Source: Aliarcobacter butzleri (GTDB lineage: Bacteria; Campylobacterota; Campylobacteria; Campylobacterales; Arcobacteraceae). From it: DNA of 19,583 bases. Every line of letters starts with the position of its first letter. The stretch's first letter is position 1. Made by a program: the position numbers and the translations under genes. Location: contig JAAYJJ010000034.1 of the NCBI GenBank assembly GCA_012522985.1, positions 1 through 19,583 on the forward strand, read 5' to 3'. The notes under the pieces are model-generated. The model was given only the letters and a program-made list of their open reading frames with translations, ran no database searches and was not told where the DNA came from. This document shows, in pieces, positions 6,333 through 15,162 of the stretch.

Positions 6333-7682
6333 TTATTTACCCAAGCAAAAGGAGCTAAACATCTTATCTAACATCTCATCGTTGTCAAATGTTCTTGTAA
6401 TAGTGGAGATAGAATCAAGAGCTTCATTGATATGATGGCTAAAAAGCTCCAAAACACCATCTTGAAGTGGCTCAAAAGCAAGGTTTATATTTGCTAGAGT
6501 GTTTTCTACTGCTAAGACTTGATTTTTGGATATAAGCATCATTTCATCAAAATCAACATTTTTCTCATCAAGTATCTTTTCAAGCTCTTTTAAAAGTTGT
6601 GAAATATCCTCTTTTGTACTTATTGGGATATATTTATCCAATCTTTTAGTATCAAAACTATTATCTAAATCACACTTATTTAAAGCTATGATTATCTCTT
6701 TGTGAGAATTTTGGATTAGGTTTAGGATCTTTATATCTTCAGCATCTATTGTAGTACTATTATCAAATAGTGCTATTACAATATCAGCTTCATCTATAGC
6801 CTCTTTTGACTTCAATATACCTATTTGTTCTATACTATCCTTAGCATCTCTTATACCTGCAGTATCTACTAGCTTGATGATATGAGTGCCTATCTTTATA
6901 GACTCTTCTATAGTATCTCTTGTAGTTCCTGCTATATTGCTTACTATGGCTCTATCATAGTTAAGTAGCTTATTGAGTAGTGAACTTTTGCCTACATTTG
7001 GTTTACCTATGATAGCTACTTTAAAGCCACCCAAAAGTCCCTCTCTTCTTTTGCTACTTTCTAAAGTTAGCTCTAGCTGGGTTTTGATACTATTTAGTTT
7101 AGATAAGATTTGATTAAATATATCTTGTGGAAGATCTTCATCAGCATAATCAATAGTCACTTCACTATAAGCAAGAGCATAGAGTAAAGATTCTCTAATT
7201 TGTTCAACAAACTCTTTTAGTTCACCTTTTAGTTGTCTAGCTAGTATCTTCACACTAGCACTACTTTTGCTTTCTATAAGCTTAGATATAGCCTCTGCTT
7301 GTGAGAGATCTATCTTGCCATTTAAAAAGGCTCTTTTACTAAACTCTCCAGCTAAAGCAGGTCTAAGTATAAAGGTTTTTAGTAGTTCATCTATAATCAT
7401 AGAACTCACTGCTACTCCACCGTGGCATTGAATCTCTACTATATCTTCACCCGTAAATGAAAAGGGAGCTTTAAAGTATATAACTATAGCTTGATCTATG
7501 ATGTTTTTGTCTAAAGAGTAGATATCTTTTAGAAATACTTTTCGTGGAGTAATATTTGATATATCACACAAAAAGCCTAAAGATTTGAGTGCTTTATCTC
7601 CACTAATTCTTATAATACTTATAGAGCCTATGCCATTGGCTGTTGCAATGGCAACTATTGTATCGTTATTTACGTGGTTCAT
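6333..7682 (-). CDS. mnmE: tRNA uridine-5-carboxymethylaminomethyl(34) GTPase MnmE
   Basis: MnmE acts with MnmG to modify the wobble uridine (U34) of several tRNAs. The N-terminal tetrahydrofolate-binding domain is about residues 1-118. Helical and G domains follow: G1 GKPNVGKS (226-233), GTTRD (252-256), DTAG (273-276) and NKCD (335-338). The C-terminal CLGK (446-449) is the catalytic CxGK motif. I chose ATG at 7682 rather than an in-frame TTG two codons upstream (7688), because the ATG form starts MNHVNNDTIVA like other MnmE proteins. It overlaps the 3' end of jag by 17 bases, so it is the last gene of the rpmH operon. AAGGTG lies about 18 bases upstream, a distant ribosome site, so translational coupling is likely. 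At 449 aa it is normal length. Confidence 0.95.
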   Translation of the reverse strand: MNHVNNDTIVAIATANGIGSISIIRISGDKALKSLGFLCDISNITPRKVFLKDIYSLDKNIIDQAIVIYFKAPFSFTGEDIVEIQCHGGVAVSSMIIDELLKTFILRPALAGEFSKRAFLNGKIDLSQAEAISKLIESKSSASVKILARQLKGELKEFVEQIRESLLYALAYSEVTIDYADEDLPQDIFNQILSKLNSIKTQLELTLESSKRREGLLGGFKVAIIGKPNVGKSSLLNKLLNYDRAIVSNIAGTTRDTIEESIKIGTHIIKLVDTAGIRDAKDSIEQIGILKSKEAIDEADIVIALFDNSTTIDAEDIKILNLIQNSHKEIIIALNKCDLDNSFDTKRLDKYIPISTKEDISQLLKELEKILDEKNVDFDEMMLISKNQVLAVENTLANINLAFEPLQDGVLELFSHHINEALDSISTITRTFDNDEMLDKMFSSFCLGK

Positions 7683-8532
7683 TGACAATTATATATTTAT
7701 CACCTTTTGGTGATACTTTGATAGCTACATATTTATCAGGAAATTCATCTCTTAGTTTTTTAAGAGCAATATGTACCAAAATACCATCAAGATATTTAGT
7801 TTTTCCATAACCGCTTTCTTTGATATTTTCTATCAAAGGCTCAAGATATGCATGTATTGCTAACTCTTGGTTTTTTAGAAACTCAGCTACTTCAAGTCTT
7901 AGCATAAGTCCATATTTTTCTTGAATCCAGTTAAAAAGTATATATGAAAGTGCTTTGTATCTATATCCTTCTTTTCCTATTAAAAGTGCAGAATCTGCTC
8001 CATTGAACTCAATATAAACAGTTTCATCATCATATTTAGATACAACAATAGTATCTATATCAAAACAGATATCTTTAAAAAGTTTATTTACCTCTTGTTC
8101 TATCTCAACTATAGCTTCATCTACATTATGTTTAATTTTTATCTTATCTATAGCTTCATATTCATCTTGTTTTGAATAAAATTTTCCAAAAATCTCCTCC
8201 GTTGGAGCTATAGTAGGATCTTTTGTAAAATCGATTGTTTGTTTTTTTTCTACTACTTCTATAGTTGGTTCATTTGATGATTGTGATATTTTTTTACTAA
8301 CATCTTCTATAACAATCTCTTTTTTCTTGATTTTTTGCTCTTTTTTATGTGTAAAAGGAGCTTTTTGTTCTTTTTTTCTAGCAACTATAATAGCATTTTT
8401 AGTCCCAAAACCTAAAAATCCTTTTTTAGGGTGTTGGACTATCTCTATTTCAAGATTTGTAATAGAAGTTTGCATCTTTTCTGATGCCATCTCATAGCAA
8501 AGTTCTAACGTTTTAGCTTCAAACTTTTTCAT
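7666..8532 (-). CDS. jag: Jag/KhpB-type RNA-binding protein
   Basis: A Jag N-terminal domain (about residues 1-52, with KKGFLGFG) is followed by a charged, Lys/Glu-rich linker (about 53-135) and a KH-like region (about 140-225, with LIGKEGYRYKALSYIL). The C-terminal segment (about 245-288) aligns with R3H. In that segment I see DGILVHIAL where R3H proteins have R-x3-H, so the signature arginine seems to be missing. Family knowledge: Jag/KhpB binds RNA with KhpA and affects cell division and envelope homeostasis in Gram-positives; its role in Campylobacterota is poorly known. The ATG overlaps the yidC stop (TAATG), and a ribosome site AAAGG is upstream. The yidC-jag-mnmE order is conserved in many bacteria. 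Confidence 0.85.
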   Translation of the reverse strand: MKKFEAKTLELCYEMASEKMQTSITNLEIEIVQHPKKGFLGFGTKNAIIVARKKEQKAPFTHKKEQKIKKKEIVIEDVSKKISQSSNEPTIEVVEKKQTIDFTKDPTIAPTEEIFGKFYSKQDEYEAIDKIKIKHNVDEAIVEIEQEVNKLFKDICFDIDTIVVSKYDDETVYIEFNGADSALLIGKEGYRYKALSYILFNWIQEKYGLMLRLEVAEFLKNQELAIHAYLEPLIENIKESGYGKTKYLDGILVHIALKKLRDEFPDKYVAIKVSPKGDKYIIVNEPRK

Positions 8533-10127
8533 TAACTTGCCTTTCTTTGCTCTCTTGCCTTATCATAAGCTTTATTTAAAAAATATTGATGTGTTACAGT
8601 AAATAAGTTATTTACAAACCAATATAGTGTAAGTCCTGCTGGAAACCATAAAAAGAAAAATGTAAAAATCACTGGTAAGTATTGAAATATCTTTCTTTGT
8701 GTCTCATCTTGAATAGTATTTGGTGTAATTTTTTGTTGTAAATACATAGTTGCACCCATTAAAATAGGTAATATAAAAAATGGATCCATTAAAGAAAGAT
8801 CATTTACCCATAAAAATCCAGCTCCTTTTAGCTCTATAGCATTAGTTAAAACCCTATATATAGCAAAAAATACTGGGATTTGTAAGATAATAGGCAAACA
8901 TCCACCCATTGGATTTGCACCATGTTTTTTGTATAACTCCATCATATGCATAGATGCTTTTTGTGGATCACCTTTGTATTTTTCTTGTATCTCTTTGATT
9001 TTTGGTGCTAAATCTTTTAGCCTCATCATAGAAACCATCCCTTTATGTGCCAAAGGATATAGAACAAGTTTGATTAGTATTGTAGTTATAATAATAGTCC
9101 AACCCCAATGCCCTACTAAAGAGTAGATATAATTAAGCATTGCAAACATTGGTTTAGCTATAAAAGTAAAAAAACCATACTCTATTACATCAGTTAGCTC
9201 TGGACTAAGTGATTTTAACATTTTATAATCTTTTGGCCCCATATATGCATTTAAAGAGATACCATCACCAGCATTTATAAAAATCTGAGGATTATTCTCT
9301 TTATCAGGCATCAAAGATACAGCCATACTAGTATCGAGATTATATAGTACTGTTGCATAATATCTATCAAAAGCTGAAGCAATCTTTACTCCAACAAAGT
9401 TAGAACTATTTGCTAAATCCCCATCTTCTATAATAGTTAGTGTATTATCATTGTTTTTTAATAACACCCCATGATCAGCATACATATCAGCAATAATATC
9501 TGGTCTAAATCCAGTAGTTATAAAAAACTCTTTATTATTTGTTGAATTAACATTGATTGAAAAAGTCCCATCTGGTTTGATTAATAACTCTTTTGTCAAT
9601 GTTGTTTGAGATAACTCTTGAGTTATAAGTAATCTTTGCTCACTTGATGAAGCATCTATTTGGCTTTGATTAACTATAACTTTTGTTGAAAATGCTTCAT
9701 TGTTTATATCTTTATCACTAAATCTAACCTCTAAAGCCTTTAACAAATTTGTATTAAAAAGTTGTAAATGTTTACCACTATCATTGATATACTGCTCACC
9801 TGTAAGTGTAATTTGAGCTATTCTTCCCAAAGAGTCTATTTCAATAATATTGTTTTTAGTAGTTATTGTTGAAACTATTTCTTGATTTTGCATAGGAGCA
9901 GCATTTGATGAGACTGAGTTGTTATTGCTTTGTGGAGCTTGGTTTTGTGTTGTTTGTTCACTTTTTGTGCTAACACTTACAGTTTGTTCTGCTTGTGTTT
10001 GTAGAGCAAGTTCATTTTGTTTTGGTTTAATATACAAAAGATCATATGCTATAAAAAAAGCAAAAGCCAACAGCGTGGCAAAAAGAATTCTTTTTTGATT
10101 TGAAGGTGTATTGTTCGTTTTATTCAT
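8532..10127 (-). CDS. yidC: Membrane protein insertase YidC
   Basis: YidC inserts membrane proteins alone or with SecYEG. The 531-residue protein has an N-terminal anchor helix (about 13-33), a Gln/Ser/Asn-rich linker, a large periplasmic beta domain to about residue 320, and the conserved 60-kDa inner-membrane domain to the end. In the last part I see the cytoplasmic loop (KDLAPKIKEIQEKYKGDPQK), the GGCLPIILQIPVFFAIY segment and further membrane helices, ending in a basic tail. The size and periplasmic domain are those of Gram-negative YidC. Its start codon overlaps the yidD stop (ATGA), and its own stop overlaps the jag start, consistent with coupled translation. Confidence 0.96.
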   Translation of the reverse strand: MNKTNNTPSNQKRILFATLLAFAFFIAYDLLYIKPKQNELALQTQAEQTVSVSTKSEQTTQNQAPQSNNNSVSSNAAPMQNQEIVSTITTKNNIIEIDSLGRIAQITLTGEQYINDSGKHLQLFNTNLLKALEVRFSDKDINNEAFSTKVIVNQSQIDASSSEQRLLITQELSQTTLTKELLIKPDGTFSINVNSTNNKEFFITTGFRPDIIADMYADHGVLLKNNDNTLTIIEDGDLANSSNFVGVKIASAFDRYYATVLYNLDTSMAVSLMPDKENNPQIFINAGDGISLNAYMGPKDYKMLKSLSPELTDVIEYGFFTFIAKPMFAMLNYIYSLVGHWGWTIIITTILIKLVLYPLAHKGMVSMMRLKDLAPKIKEIQEKYKGDPQKASMHMMELYKKHGANPMGGCLPIILQIPVFFAIYRVLTNAIELKGAGFLWVNDLSLMDPFFILPILMGATMYLQQKITPNTIQDETQRKIFQYLPVIFTFFFLWFPAGLTLYWFVNNLFTVTHQYFLNKAYDKAREQRKAS

Positions 10128-10450
10128 CTATTTCTTTCCCAATTTTTAATTACAAAAAATCTCCCATTACCGTTTGGAATATACCAATACTTAATAGAAA
10201 CTTTTTTGTATGAAATTTTTATTTTTTTTAAATCAAGCAAAACCTCTGGATGATCAAAGCCACCACTAAAGAGTTGGTTGCATCTTAAAATCCTTGTAAT
10301 TGTATGATAACTTGCCTTAAAAAATGAATTGTTTTCAAAGTGAATTTGTGAGTATTGTGAGCATGTAGGATAAAACCTACAGCTTCCATGTGAGAATATT
10401 GATAGATATTTTTGATAAAATCTTATAAAATAAGCAAAAATTCTATTCAT
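10124..10450 (-). CDS. yidD: Membrane protein insertion efficiency factor YidD
   Basis: This 108-residue protein shows the YidD signature C24-R-F-Y-P-T-C30-S, a further C57 in RILRC, and GGFDHP at 63-68. YidD is a small inner-membrane-associated protein that helps insertion through YidC, whose gene follows with a 4-base ATGA overlap. The start overlaps the last 8 bases of rnpA (GATGAATAG). The tail after about residue 72 is basic and longer than the core family (about 70-85 aa), which is common in Campylobacterota. Confidence is high from both sequence and context. Confidence 0.93.
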   Translation of the reverse strand: MNRIFAYFIRFYQKYLSIFSHGSCRFYPTCSQYSQIHFENNSFFKASYHTITRILRCNQLFSGGFDHPEVLLDLKKIKISYKKVSIKYWYIPNGNGRFFVIKNWERNR

Positions 10451-10781
10451 CTAGTAGCTTCATCTTCCTAAAAGCAAAAAGAAAATCCTTTTTAAGTTCT
10501 AAGTACTCTTTTTGCGTAATTGTATCTTTGGCAACTAAAATATACTTACCTATCTTTATGGTATCACAATACTCTAAAAATAGAGCCTTAAGTCTCCTTT
10601 TAGCACTATTTCTTTTTACTGCATTACCTACTTTTTTTGAAGCAACAAAGCCATTTTTTAATACACTATCTTCTTGGAAAAATAGTATAAAAGAGTTAGT
10701 ATGCCATTTTTTGGAAGTTTTATAAACTTTTTCAAACTCTTTTGTAGTTTTTATTCTATAGTTAGAACTTAAACAGCTAAT
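10443..10781 (-). CDS. rnpA: Ribonuclease P protein component, probable ATT start
   Basis: RnpA is the protein subunit of RNase P, which matures the 5' ends of tRNAs. The 112-residue reading has the family pattern: F-x-x-V-Y-K (16-21), then [19 protein letters not shown] (49-67), which contains the RNR-like basic helix, and later K-Y-I-L-V-A-K. There is no in-frame ATG, GTG or TTG in the first 100 codons of this frame. The frame opens after a TAG at 10788-10790, and the best start is ATT at 10779-10781, placed inside the end of rpmH. AAAAGG (10791-10796) is nine bases upstream, giving the N-terminus (M)[11 protein letters not shown]. It overlaps rpmH by 13 bases and yidD by 8 bases. A sequencing error is possible but would have to remove the only canonical start. 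The gene identity is clear; the start is inferred. Confidence 0.9.
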   Translation of the reverse strand: MSCLSSNYRIKTTKEFEKVYKTSKKWHTNSFILFFQEDSVLKNGFVASKKVGNAVKRNSAKRRLKALFLEYCDTIKIGKYILVAKDTITQKEYLELKKDFLFAFRKMKLLDE

Positions 10782-10903
10782 CTTTTTCTACCTTTTGCTC
10801 TTCTTCTTGCTAGTACTGCTCTACCGTTTTTTGTAGCCATTCTAGCTCTAAAACCGTGTGTTCTCTTTTTTGGAGTGTTATGCGGTTGATATGTTCTTTT
10901 CAT
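10769..10903 (-). CDS. rpmH: 50S ribosomal protein L34
   Basis: The 44-residue basic protein begins [20 protein letters not shown] and ends KGRKRLAV, the standard L34 pattern. L34 is one of the smallest proteins of the large ribosomal subunit. The ATG at 10903 has AAAGGGA upstream, and it is the first gene of the rpmH-rnpA-yidD-yidC-jag-mnmE operon. Its 3' end contains both the likely ribosome-binding site and the start codon of rnpA, so the two are expected to be translationally coupled. Confidence 0.98.
   Translation of the reverse strand: MKRTYQPHNTPKKRTHGFRARMATKNGRAVLARRRAKGRKRLAV
10791..10796 (-). promoter_or_regulatory. Shine-Dalgarno site that decides the rnpA start
   Basis: AAAAGG on the minus strand, inside rpmH, is nine bases from the ATT proposed as the start of rnpA. 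It is the only purine-rich site with proper spacing, which supports ATT rather than a later near-cognate codon. Confidence 0.5.
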
Positions 10904-10932
10904 AAAAGTCCCTTTTTAACATAAATTAGTTT

Positions 10933-10988
10933 GCGATTATATTTAAAATAAGCTTAATACCAAATTAAATATTGTTAAATATAATCGC
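10933..10988. repeat. Perfect 14-base inverted repeat over the rpmH promoter
   Basis: GCGATTATATTTAA (10933-10946) and TTAAATATAATCGC (10975-10988) are exact reverse complements, 28 bases apart. The left arm contains the TATAAT used as the -10 of rpmH on the minus strand; the right arm carries a TATAAT on the plus strand. It may be a regulator site or an RNA stem in a read-through transcript from leuA. No U-tract follows, so it is not a classical terminator. Confidence 0.7.
10936..10963 (-). promoter_or_regulatory. Predicted sigma-70 promoter of the rpmH operon
   Basis: On the minus strand TTGGTA (10958-10963) and a perfect TATAAT (10936-10941) are 16 bases apart. The rpmH start is about 33 bases downstream of the -10. 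The -10 lies within one arm of a 14-base inverted repeat. This is the best promoter in the right half of the window. Confidence 0.7.
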
Positions 10989-11006
10989 TAATCTCTATTT
11001 GATAGC

Positions 11007-12569
11007 TTATACTTGATGTGGTGAGCTTTTTTTTCTTAAATTATCTTTCATAGATAAATAACTATTTAATGCACCCAAATATGCCCTACCACTAGCAAGC
11101 ATAGTATCTAAACTTAAACCATGCCCTATCATAGGAGGATTGTCTGAGTTAAATGTTACTTTACAAACAACCTTAGCTAAAGCATCTTTGCCTTCACTTA
11201 CAGCTTTTACACTATAATCATTTAATTCACCTTTATATCCAGTGATTCTATCTATAGTTTTAAATATAGCATCTATAGTACCATCGCCAATAGCAGCATC
11301 TTTTAATATCTCATCTTTATATTTTATAGATACAGCTGCTGTTGCCATACCATCACTACAATCAGCGATTTGTAAAGAGACCAACTCATAAACTTTGTTT
11401 TTATTTAAAGCTTCATCTGTTATTAAAATAGAGATATCATCATCTGTAATCTCTTTTTTCTTATCTGCAAAGACTTTAAATTTTTCAAAAGCTGATTGAA
11501 AATCATCTTCACTTAAATCATCAAAACCTAACTGTACCAACTTATCTTTAAATGCAGCACGACCTGAGTGTTTACCTAAAACAATAGAGTTGTTTTTATC
11601 AAGTCCTATATCACTAGGCTTCATAATCTCATATGTCTCTTGGTGTTTTAAAACACCATCTTGATGAATACCACTTTCATGTGCAAAAGCATTTTTACCT
11701 ACTATTGCTTTGTTTGGTTGAGGCTCAATGCCTGTAATAGTAGCTACTAATCTACTTGTTTGGTAGATCTCTTTTGTGTTAATATTTGTATCCAAACCAC
11801 CAAATAGATCTTTTCTAGTTTTGATAGCCATAACTATCTCTTCCATAGCTGCATTACCAGCTCTTTCACCCAAACCATTGACTGTACACTCTACTTGTCT
11901 AGCTCCTGCTTGAATTCCAGCTAAAGTATTTGCTACAGCCAAACCTAAGTCATTGTGATTATGCAAAGAGATAACAGCTCTACCATTTATATATTTATAT
12001 AGTTCACTTACCATAGCTTTGATCTCATCTGGAAATCTATACCCTACAGTATCTGGCAAGTTTATAGTTCTAGCTCCTGCACCAATAACTGCATCAATTA
12101 CCTCTTTCATAAAAGGCACTTCACTTCTTCCTGCATCTTCTAAACTAAACTCAACATCATCAACAAAAGTTTTTGCATATTCAACTGCTTCAATTGCTTT
12201 TTTTATTACTTGGTCTGGAGTCATTTTTAACTTATACTCCATATGAATTGGGCTAGTTGCTATAAACGTATGTATTCTTCTATGTTTTGCTTTAGCTATA
12301 GCTAGTCCAGCTTGTTTGATATCATTTTGTGTAGCTCTTGCTAAAGAACATACTATACTTTTATCTAGTGAAGCCGCTATTTGACTTATAGCATCAAAAT
12401 CCCCTGGACTAGCTGCTGCAAATCCAGCTTCTATAATATCAACTCCCAACTTTTGTAACTGTATAGCTATTCTTATTTTTTCTTCTGTATTCATAGAAGC
12501 CCCAGGGGACTGCTCCCCATCTCTCAATGTTGTATCAAATATTAAAATCTTTTCATTATCAACTTTCAT
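11007..12569 (-). CDS. leuA: 2-isopropylmalate synthase
   Basis: LeuA condenses acetyl-CoA with 2-oxoisovalerate, the first committed step of leucine synthesis. The TIM-barrel catalytic domain is residues about 6-280: [12 protein letters not shown] at 12-23, LPDTVGY (171-177), and metal-binding HNHND (203-207). The linker has [10 protein letters not shown]-terminal domain (about 390-510) is the leucine-binding regulatory domain, so feedback inhibition is likely. I chose the ATG at 12569, which follows TTGGAG by six bases, over an in-frame TTG four codons upstream (12581) that overlaps that ribosome site. At 520 aa it is normal length. It starts 16 bases after the psd-like gene and is probably the last gene of its operon. 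No leader peptide or attenuator is visible. Confidence 0.95.
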   Translation of the reverse strand: MKVDNEKILIFDTTLRDGEQSPGASMNTEEKIRIAIQLQKLGVDIIEAGFAAASPGDFDAISQIAASLDKSIVCSLARATQNDIKQAGLAIAKAKHRRIHTFIATSPIHMEYKLKMTPDQVIKKAIEAVEYAKTFVDDVEFSLEDAGRSEVPFMKEVIDAVIGAGARTINLPDTVGYRFPDEIKAMVSELYKYINGRAVISLHNHNDLGLAVANTLAGIQAGARQVECTVNGLGERAGNAAMEEIVMAIKTRKDLFGGLDTNINTKEIYQTSRLVATITGIEPQPNKAIVGKNAFAHESGIHQDGVLKHQETYEIMKPSDIGLDKNNSIVLGKHSGRAAFKDKLVQLGFDDLSEDDFQSAFEKFKVFADKKKEITDDDISILITDEALNKNKVYELVSLQIADCSDGMATAAVSIKYKDEILKDAAIGDGTIDAIFKTIDRITGYKGELNDYSVKAVSEGKDALAKVVCKVTFNSDNPPMIGHGLSLDTMLASGRAYLGALNSYLSMKDNLRKKSSPHQV

Positions 12570-12585
12570 AATTGTCTCCAATTTA

Positions 12586-13188
12586 TCAACTATTTTTTAT
12601 CCCGATAATACTTATTCCTGCTTTAAGTTTATCACCTATTTTAACATCTAACTTTATATCTTCATCTATCTCTATTGTAGCAACACCTTGTAAAAAAAAT
12701 CCAAATCTTTTACCTTTTTGGATCTTATCAAGCATATTGACAATTATATCAAACTTACACACTCCACTTAACAAGTGGAGTTTGAGTGTTTCAAAATCAA
12801 CTATAACTTGTGAGTTAAGGAGTTTTCCTTTTTTGGTATTTGGGTTTAGATTGATCCCATAACTCCTTCGCTCTATTTTCATACTTTTATCATCTGGAAC
12901 TCTTAAAATATGTCTATCCAAGAGTGATACATCTAAATATATATAATTTTTTCCATCTTTGTTATCTAAAGCAACTATTTTACCATCAATAGGAGAGAGT
13001 ATCTCCTCTTCTTGTGCTACAACCTCTCTTTCTGGATTTAGAAAGAGATAAATCATAAAAAGTAGTAGTAAAAATGTCAAATTCCCAAGTATCTCAAATG
13101 AGAAAATAAATTTTAATATAAAAAATATTACAAAAACAATCGCTAATGGTTTAAATCCCTCTTTTGCTATTATACATGTATTTGACAT
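12586..13188 (-). CDS. Phosphatidylserine decarboxylase-like membrane protein, catalytic serine not seen
   Basis: This 200-residue protein has two N-terminal membrane helices (about 14-29 and 33-50) and a C-terminal domain like the short PSD family, with PIDGKI (66-71) and the [10 protein letters not shown] segment holding D91 and H93 of the usual catalytic Asp/His pair. PSD normally cuts itself at a Gly-Ser in an RFG-x4-GS motif to make its pyruvoyl group. Here the equivalent reads [10 protein letters not shown] (161-170), so the serine appears to be valine. The decarboxylase activity is therefore doubtful. It lies 14 bases after ftsH, as does the Cj1115c homologue annotated as PSD-related in C. 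jejuni. The ATG at 13188 follows AAAGGAG. The true function is unknown, perhaps lipid-related. Confidence 0.75.
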   Translation of the reverse strand: MSNTCIIAKEGFKPLAIVFVIFFILKFIFSFEILGNLTFLLLLFMIYLFLNPEREVVAQEEEILSPIDGKIVALDNKDGKNYIYLDVSLLDRHILRVPDDKSMKIERRSYGINLNPNTKKGKLLNSQVIVDFETLKLHLLSGVCKFDIIVNMLDKIQKGKRFGFFLQGVATIEIDEDIKLDVKIGDKLKAGISIIGIKNS

Positions 13189-13202
13189 CTTTACTCCTTT
13201 AT

Positions 13203-15158
13203 TTATTCACTTTTATTTAAAGCCTCAGTGTGTAAATCTTCATCTTCAAAGACTTCACCACCATTTTCTTTAATAATCTCTCTTACTCTTTGCCCTGTAA
13301 TAACCTCAGTTTCTAATAACTCTGATGTCATTTGCTCTATTGCATCTTTGTTTGCAACCAATATATCTTTTACATGGTTATATCTCTCATTTAGAGTGTT
13401 TTTTATAAACTCATCAAGCTTATGTGCCATATTGTCACTATAATCTTTAGATGATCTTCCACCACCTAAAAAGCTACTTTGTCTTTTTTCTAGTACCATA
13501 AGCCCAGCAAAATCACTCATTCCATATATACTTGCCATAGATTTTAGTATATCTGTAGCACGTTCAAGGTCATTTCCTGCACCTGTACTAATCTCACCAA
13601 TAAATACATCTTCTGCTGCCCTTCCACCAAGAAGTACATCAACTTCAGCTATTAGTTCATGTCGTTGCATTAGATACTTATTTTCTTCTGGAGTATTTAA
13701 AGTATACCCTAAAGCCGCTAAACCTCTTGGAACTATAGAGACTTTATTAACTTTCTTTGCTCCTTTTGTAACTTCAGCAATAAGTGCATGTCCACTTTCA
13801 TGATATGCTACTATTTTTCTCTCTTTTGGAGATATTCTTCTACTTTTTTTCTCTAATCCTGCTATTTGTCTTTCTACTGCTTCTTTGAAATCGCTTGATT
13901 CAACTTCATTTTTATTATTACGTCCAGCAAGAAGTGCAGCTTCGTTTACTATATTTTTAAGATCTGCCCCAGCTAAACCTGCTGTCATCCTAGCAACCTC
14001 TTCTAAATCTACATTTTTAGCTAGTTTTACATCTTTGATATGTACTTTTAAGATCTCAACTCTTCCTTCAAAATCTGGTTTATCAACCAAAACTTGTCTA
14101 TCAAATCTACCAGGTCTAAGTAGTGCAGGATCTAATACTTCTGGTCTATTTGTAGCAGCAAGAACTATTACTGGAGCTGCTTCAGTGGAAAATCCATCCA
14201 TTTCTGCTAAAAGTTGATTTAAAGTTTGCTCTCTTTCATCATTGCCACCCATCATACCAGCATTTGCTCTACTTTTACCAATAGCATCTATCTCATCTAT
14301 AAAAATAATAGCTGGAGCTACCTTTTTTGCTTGTTCAAAAAGATCTCTTACTCTACTAGCACCAACACCAACAAACATCTCTATAAAACTTGATCCTGTA
14401 ACAGATAAAAAGTGAACATCAGCCTCCCCTGCAACTGCTTTTGCCAAAAGTGTCTTACCCGTTCCTGGAGGTCCTACTAAAAGAACACCTTTTGGTATTT
14501 GAGCACCAAGCTTGATATATCTATCAGGAGATTTTAAAAACTCAACTATCTCTCTAACTTCCTCTTTTGCCTCTTTGTTTCCAGCCATATCATCAAACTT
14601 AACATTTGGTTTTTCGGTATCTATTAGTTTATTGGATTTACCCATACCAAGGATTCCACCACCGCCTAGGTTTTTTTGCATTCTTGAAGCTAAAAACATC
14701 CAAATACCAAAGAAAATAAATATAGGCAACACCCATCCAAAAAGCATATCAGCAAGTAAGTTTTCTTCACTTACACCTGTATAACTAACGCCTTTTTCTT
14801 CCAAAAGAGGTATTAGTGTCTCATCAGGAACTATCCTTCTAGCTGTATATGTAGTTTGCATTCCACCCATAGGCTTAGTTACTGCTTTTATATTTGTATT
14901 TCCTATACTTACATACTCAATTTGACCAGATTTTATATACTCTTTTATATTAGAGTATGAAGCTTGTTTTTGCTTTGTTTGGGCATATTGATTCATATGA
15001 GCATTATTACTATCTTCTGTAAAAAATGTTTTAAATAAAAAGATAGTTACAACACTAAACAATACAAAAACAAGCAAAGGATTGTTATTAAAAAAATTAT
15101 TATTTTTATTTGGTTGCTGGTTATTATTTTGACTATTTTTATTAAAATTTTGCTTCAT
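13203..15158 (-). CDS. ftsH: ATP-dependent zinc metalloprotease FtsH
   Basis: FtsH is the membrane-anchored AAA+ protease that degrades unneeded or misassembled membrane and cytosolic proteins. In 651 residues I see an Asn/Gln-rich start, TM1 (about 27-45), a periplasmic domain, TM2 (about 138-157), Walker A GPPGTGKT (229-236), Walker [10 protein letters not shown] (284-292), and the second region of homology with RPGRFDR (348-354). The zinc motif HESGH is at 453-457, with a third ligand likely D530. I chose ATG at 15158 rather than an upstream in-frame ATG (15203) that would overlap prmA by 41 bases. The AAGGAG of this start sits in the last codons of prmA, four bases before the stop, at a spacing of about 13. 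It is followed 14 bases later by the psd-like gene. Confidence 0.97.
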   Translation of the reverse strand: MKQNFNKNSQNNNQQPNKNNNFFNNNPLLVFVLFSVVTIFLFKTFFTEDSNNAHMNQYAQTKQKQASYSNIKEYIKSGQIEYVSIGNTNIKAVTKPMGGMQTTYTARRIVPDETLIPLLEEKGVSYTGVSEENLLADMLFGWVLPIFIFFGIWMFLASRMQKNLGGGGILGMGKSNKLIDTEKPNVKFDDMAGNKEAKEEVREIVEFLKSPDRYIKLGAQIPKGVLLVGPPGTGKTLLAKAVAGEADVHFLSVTGSSFIEMFVGVGASRVRDLFEQAKKVAPAIIFIDEIDAIGKSRANAGMMGGNDEREQTLNQLLAEMDGFSTEAAPVIVLAATNRPEVLDPALLRPGRFDRQVLVDKPDFEGRVEILKVHIKDVKLAKNVDLEEVARMTAGLAGADLKNIVNEAALLAGRNNKNEVESSDFKEAVERQIAGLEKKSRRISPKERKIVAYHESGHALIAEVTKGAKKVNKVSIVPRGLAALGYTLNTPEENKYLMQRHELIAEVDVLLGGRAAEDVFIGEISTGAGNDLERATDILKSMASIYGMSDFAGLMVLEKRQSSFLGGGRSSKDYSDNMAHKLDEFIKNTLNERYNHVKDILVANKDAIEQMTSELLETEVITGQRVREIIKENGGEVFEDEDLHTEALNKSE

Positions 15159-15162
15159 ATTA

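Noticed and set aside
10769..10796. A -1 frameshift from rpmH into rnpA at the AAAAAG run
   Set aside because: The zero-frame codons AGA AAA AGA do not make a good slippery heptamer, because the A-site tRNA for AGA cannot re-pair with AAG. A fusion of L34 to RnpA also makes little sense. An ATT start with a ribosome site fits better.
13885..14217. A plus-strand open frame of 110 codons inside ftsH
   Set aside because: It is a shadow of the conserved AAA+ domain, with no ribosome site and a Ser/Leu-rich composition typical of an antisense frame.
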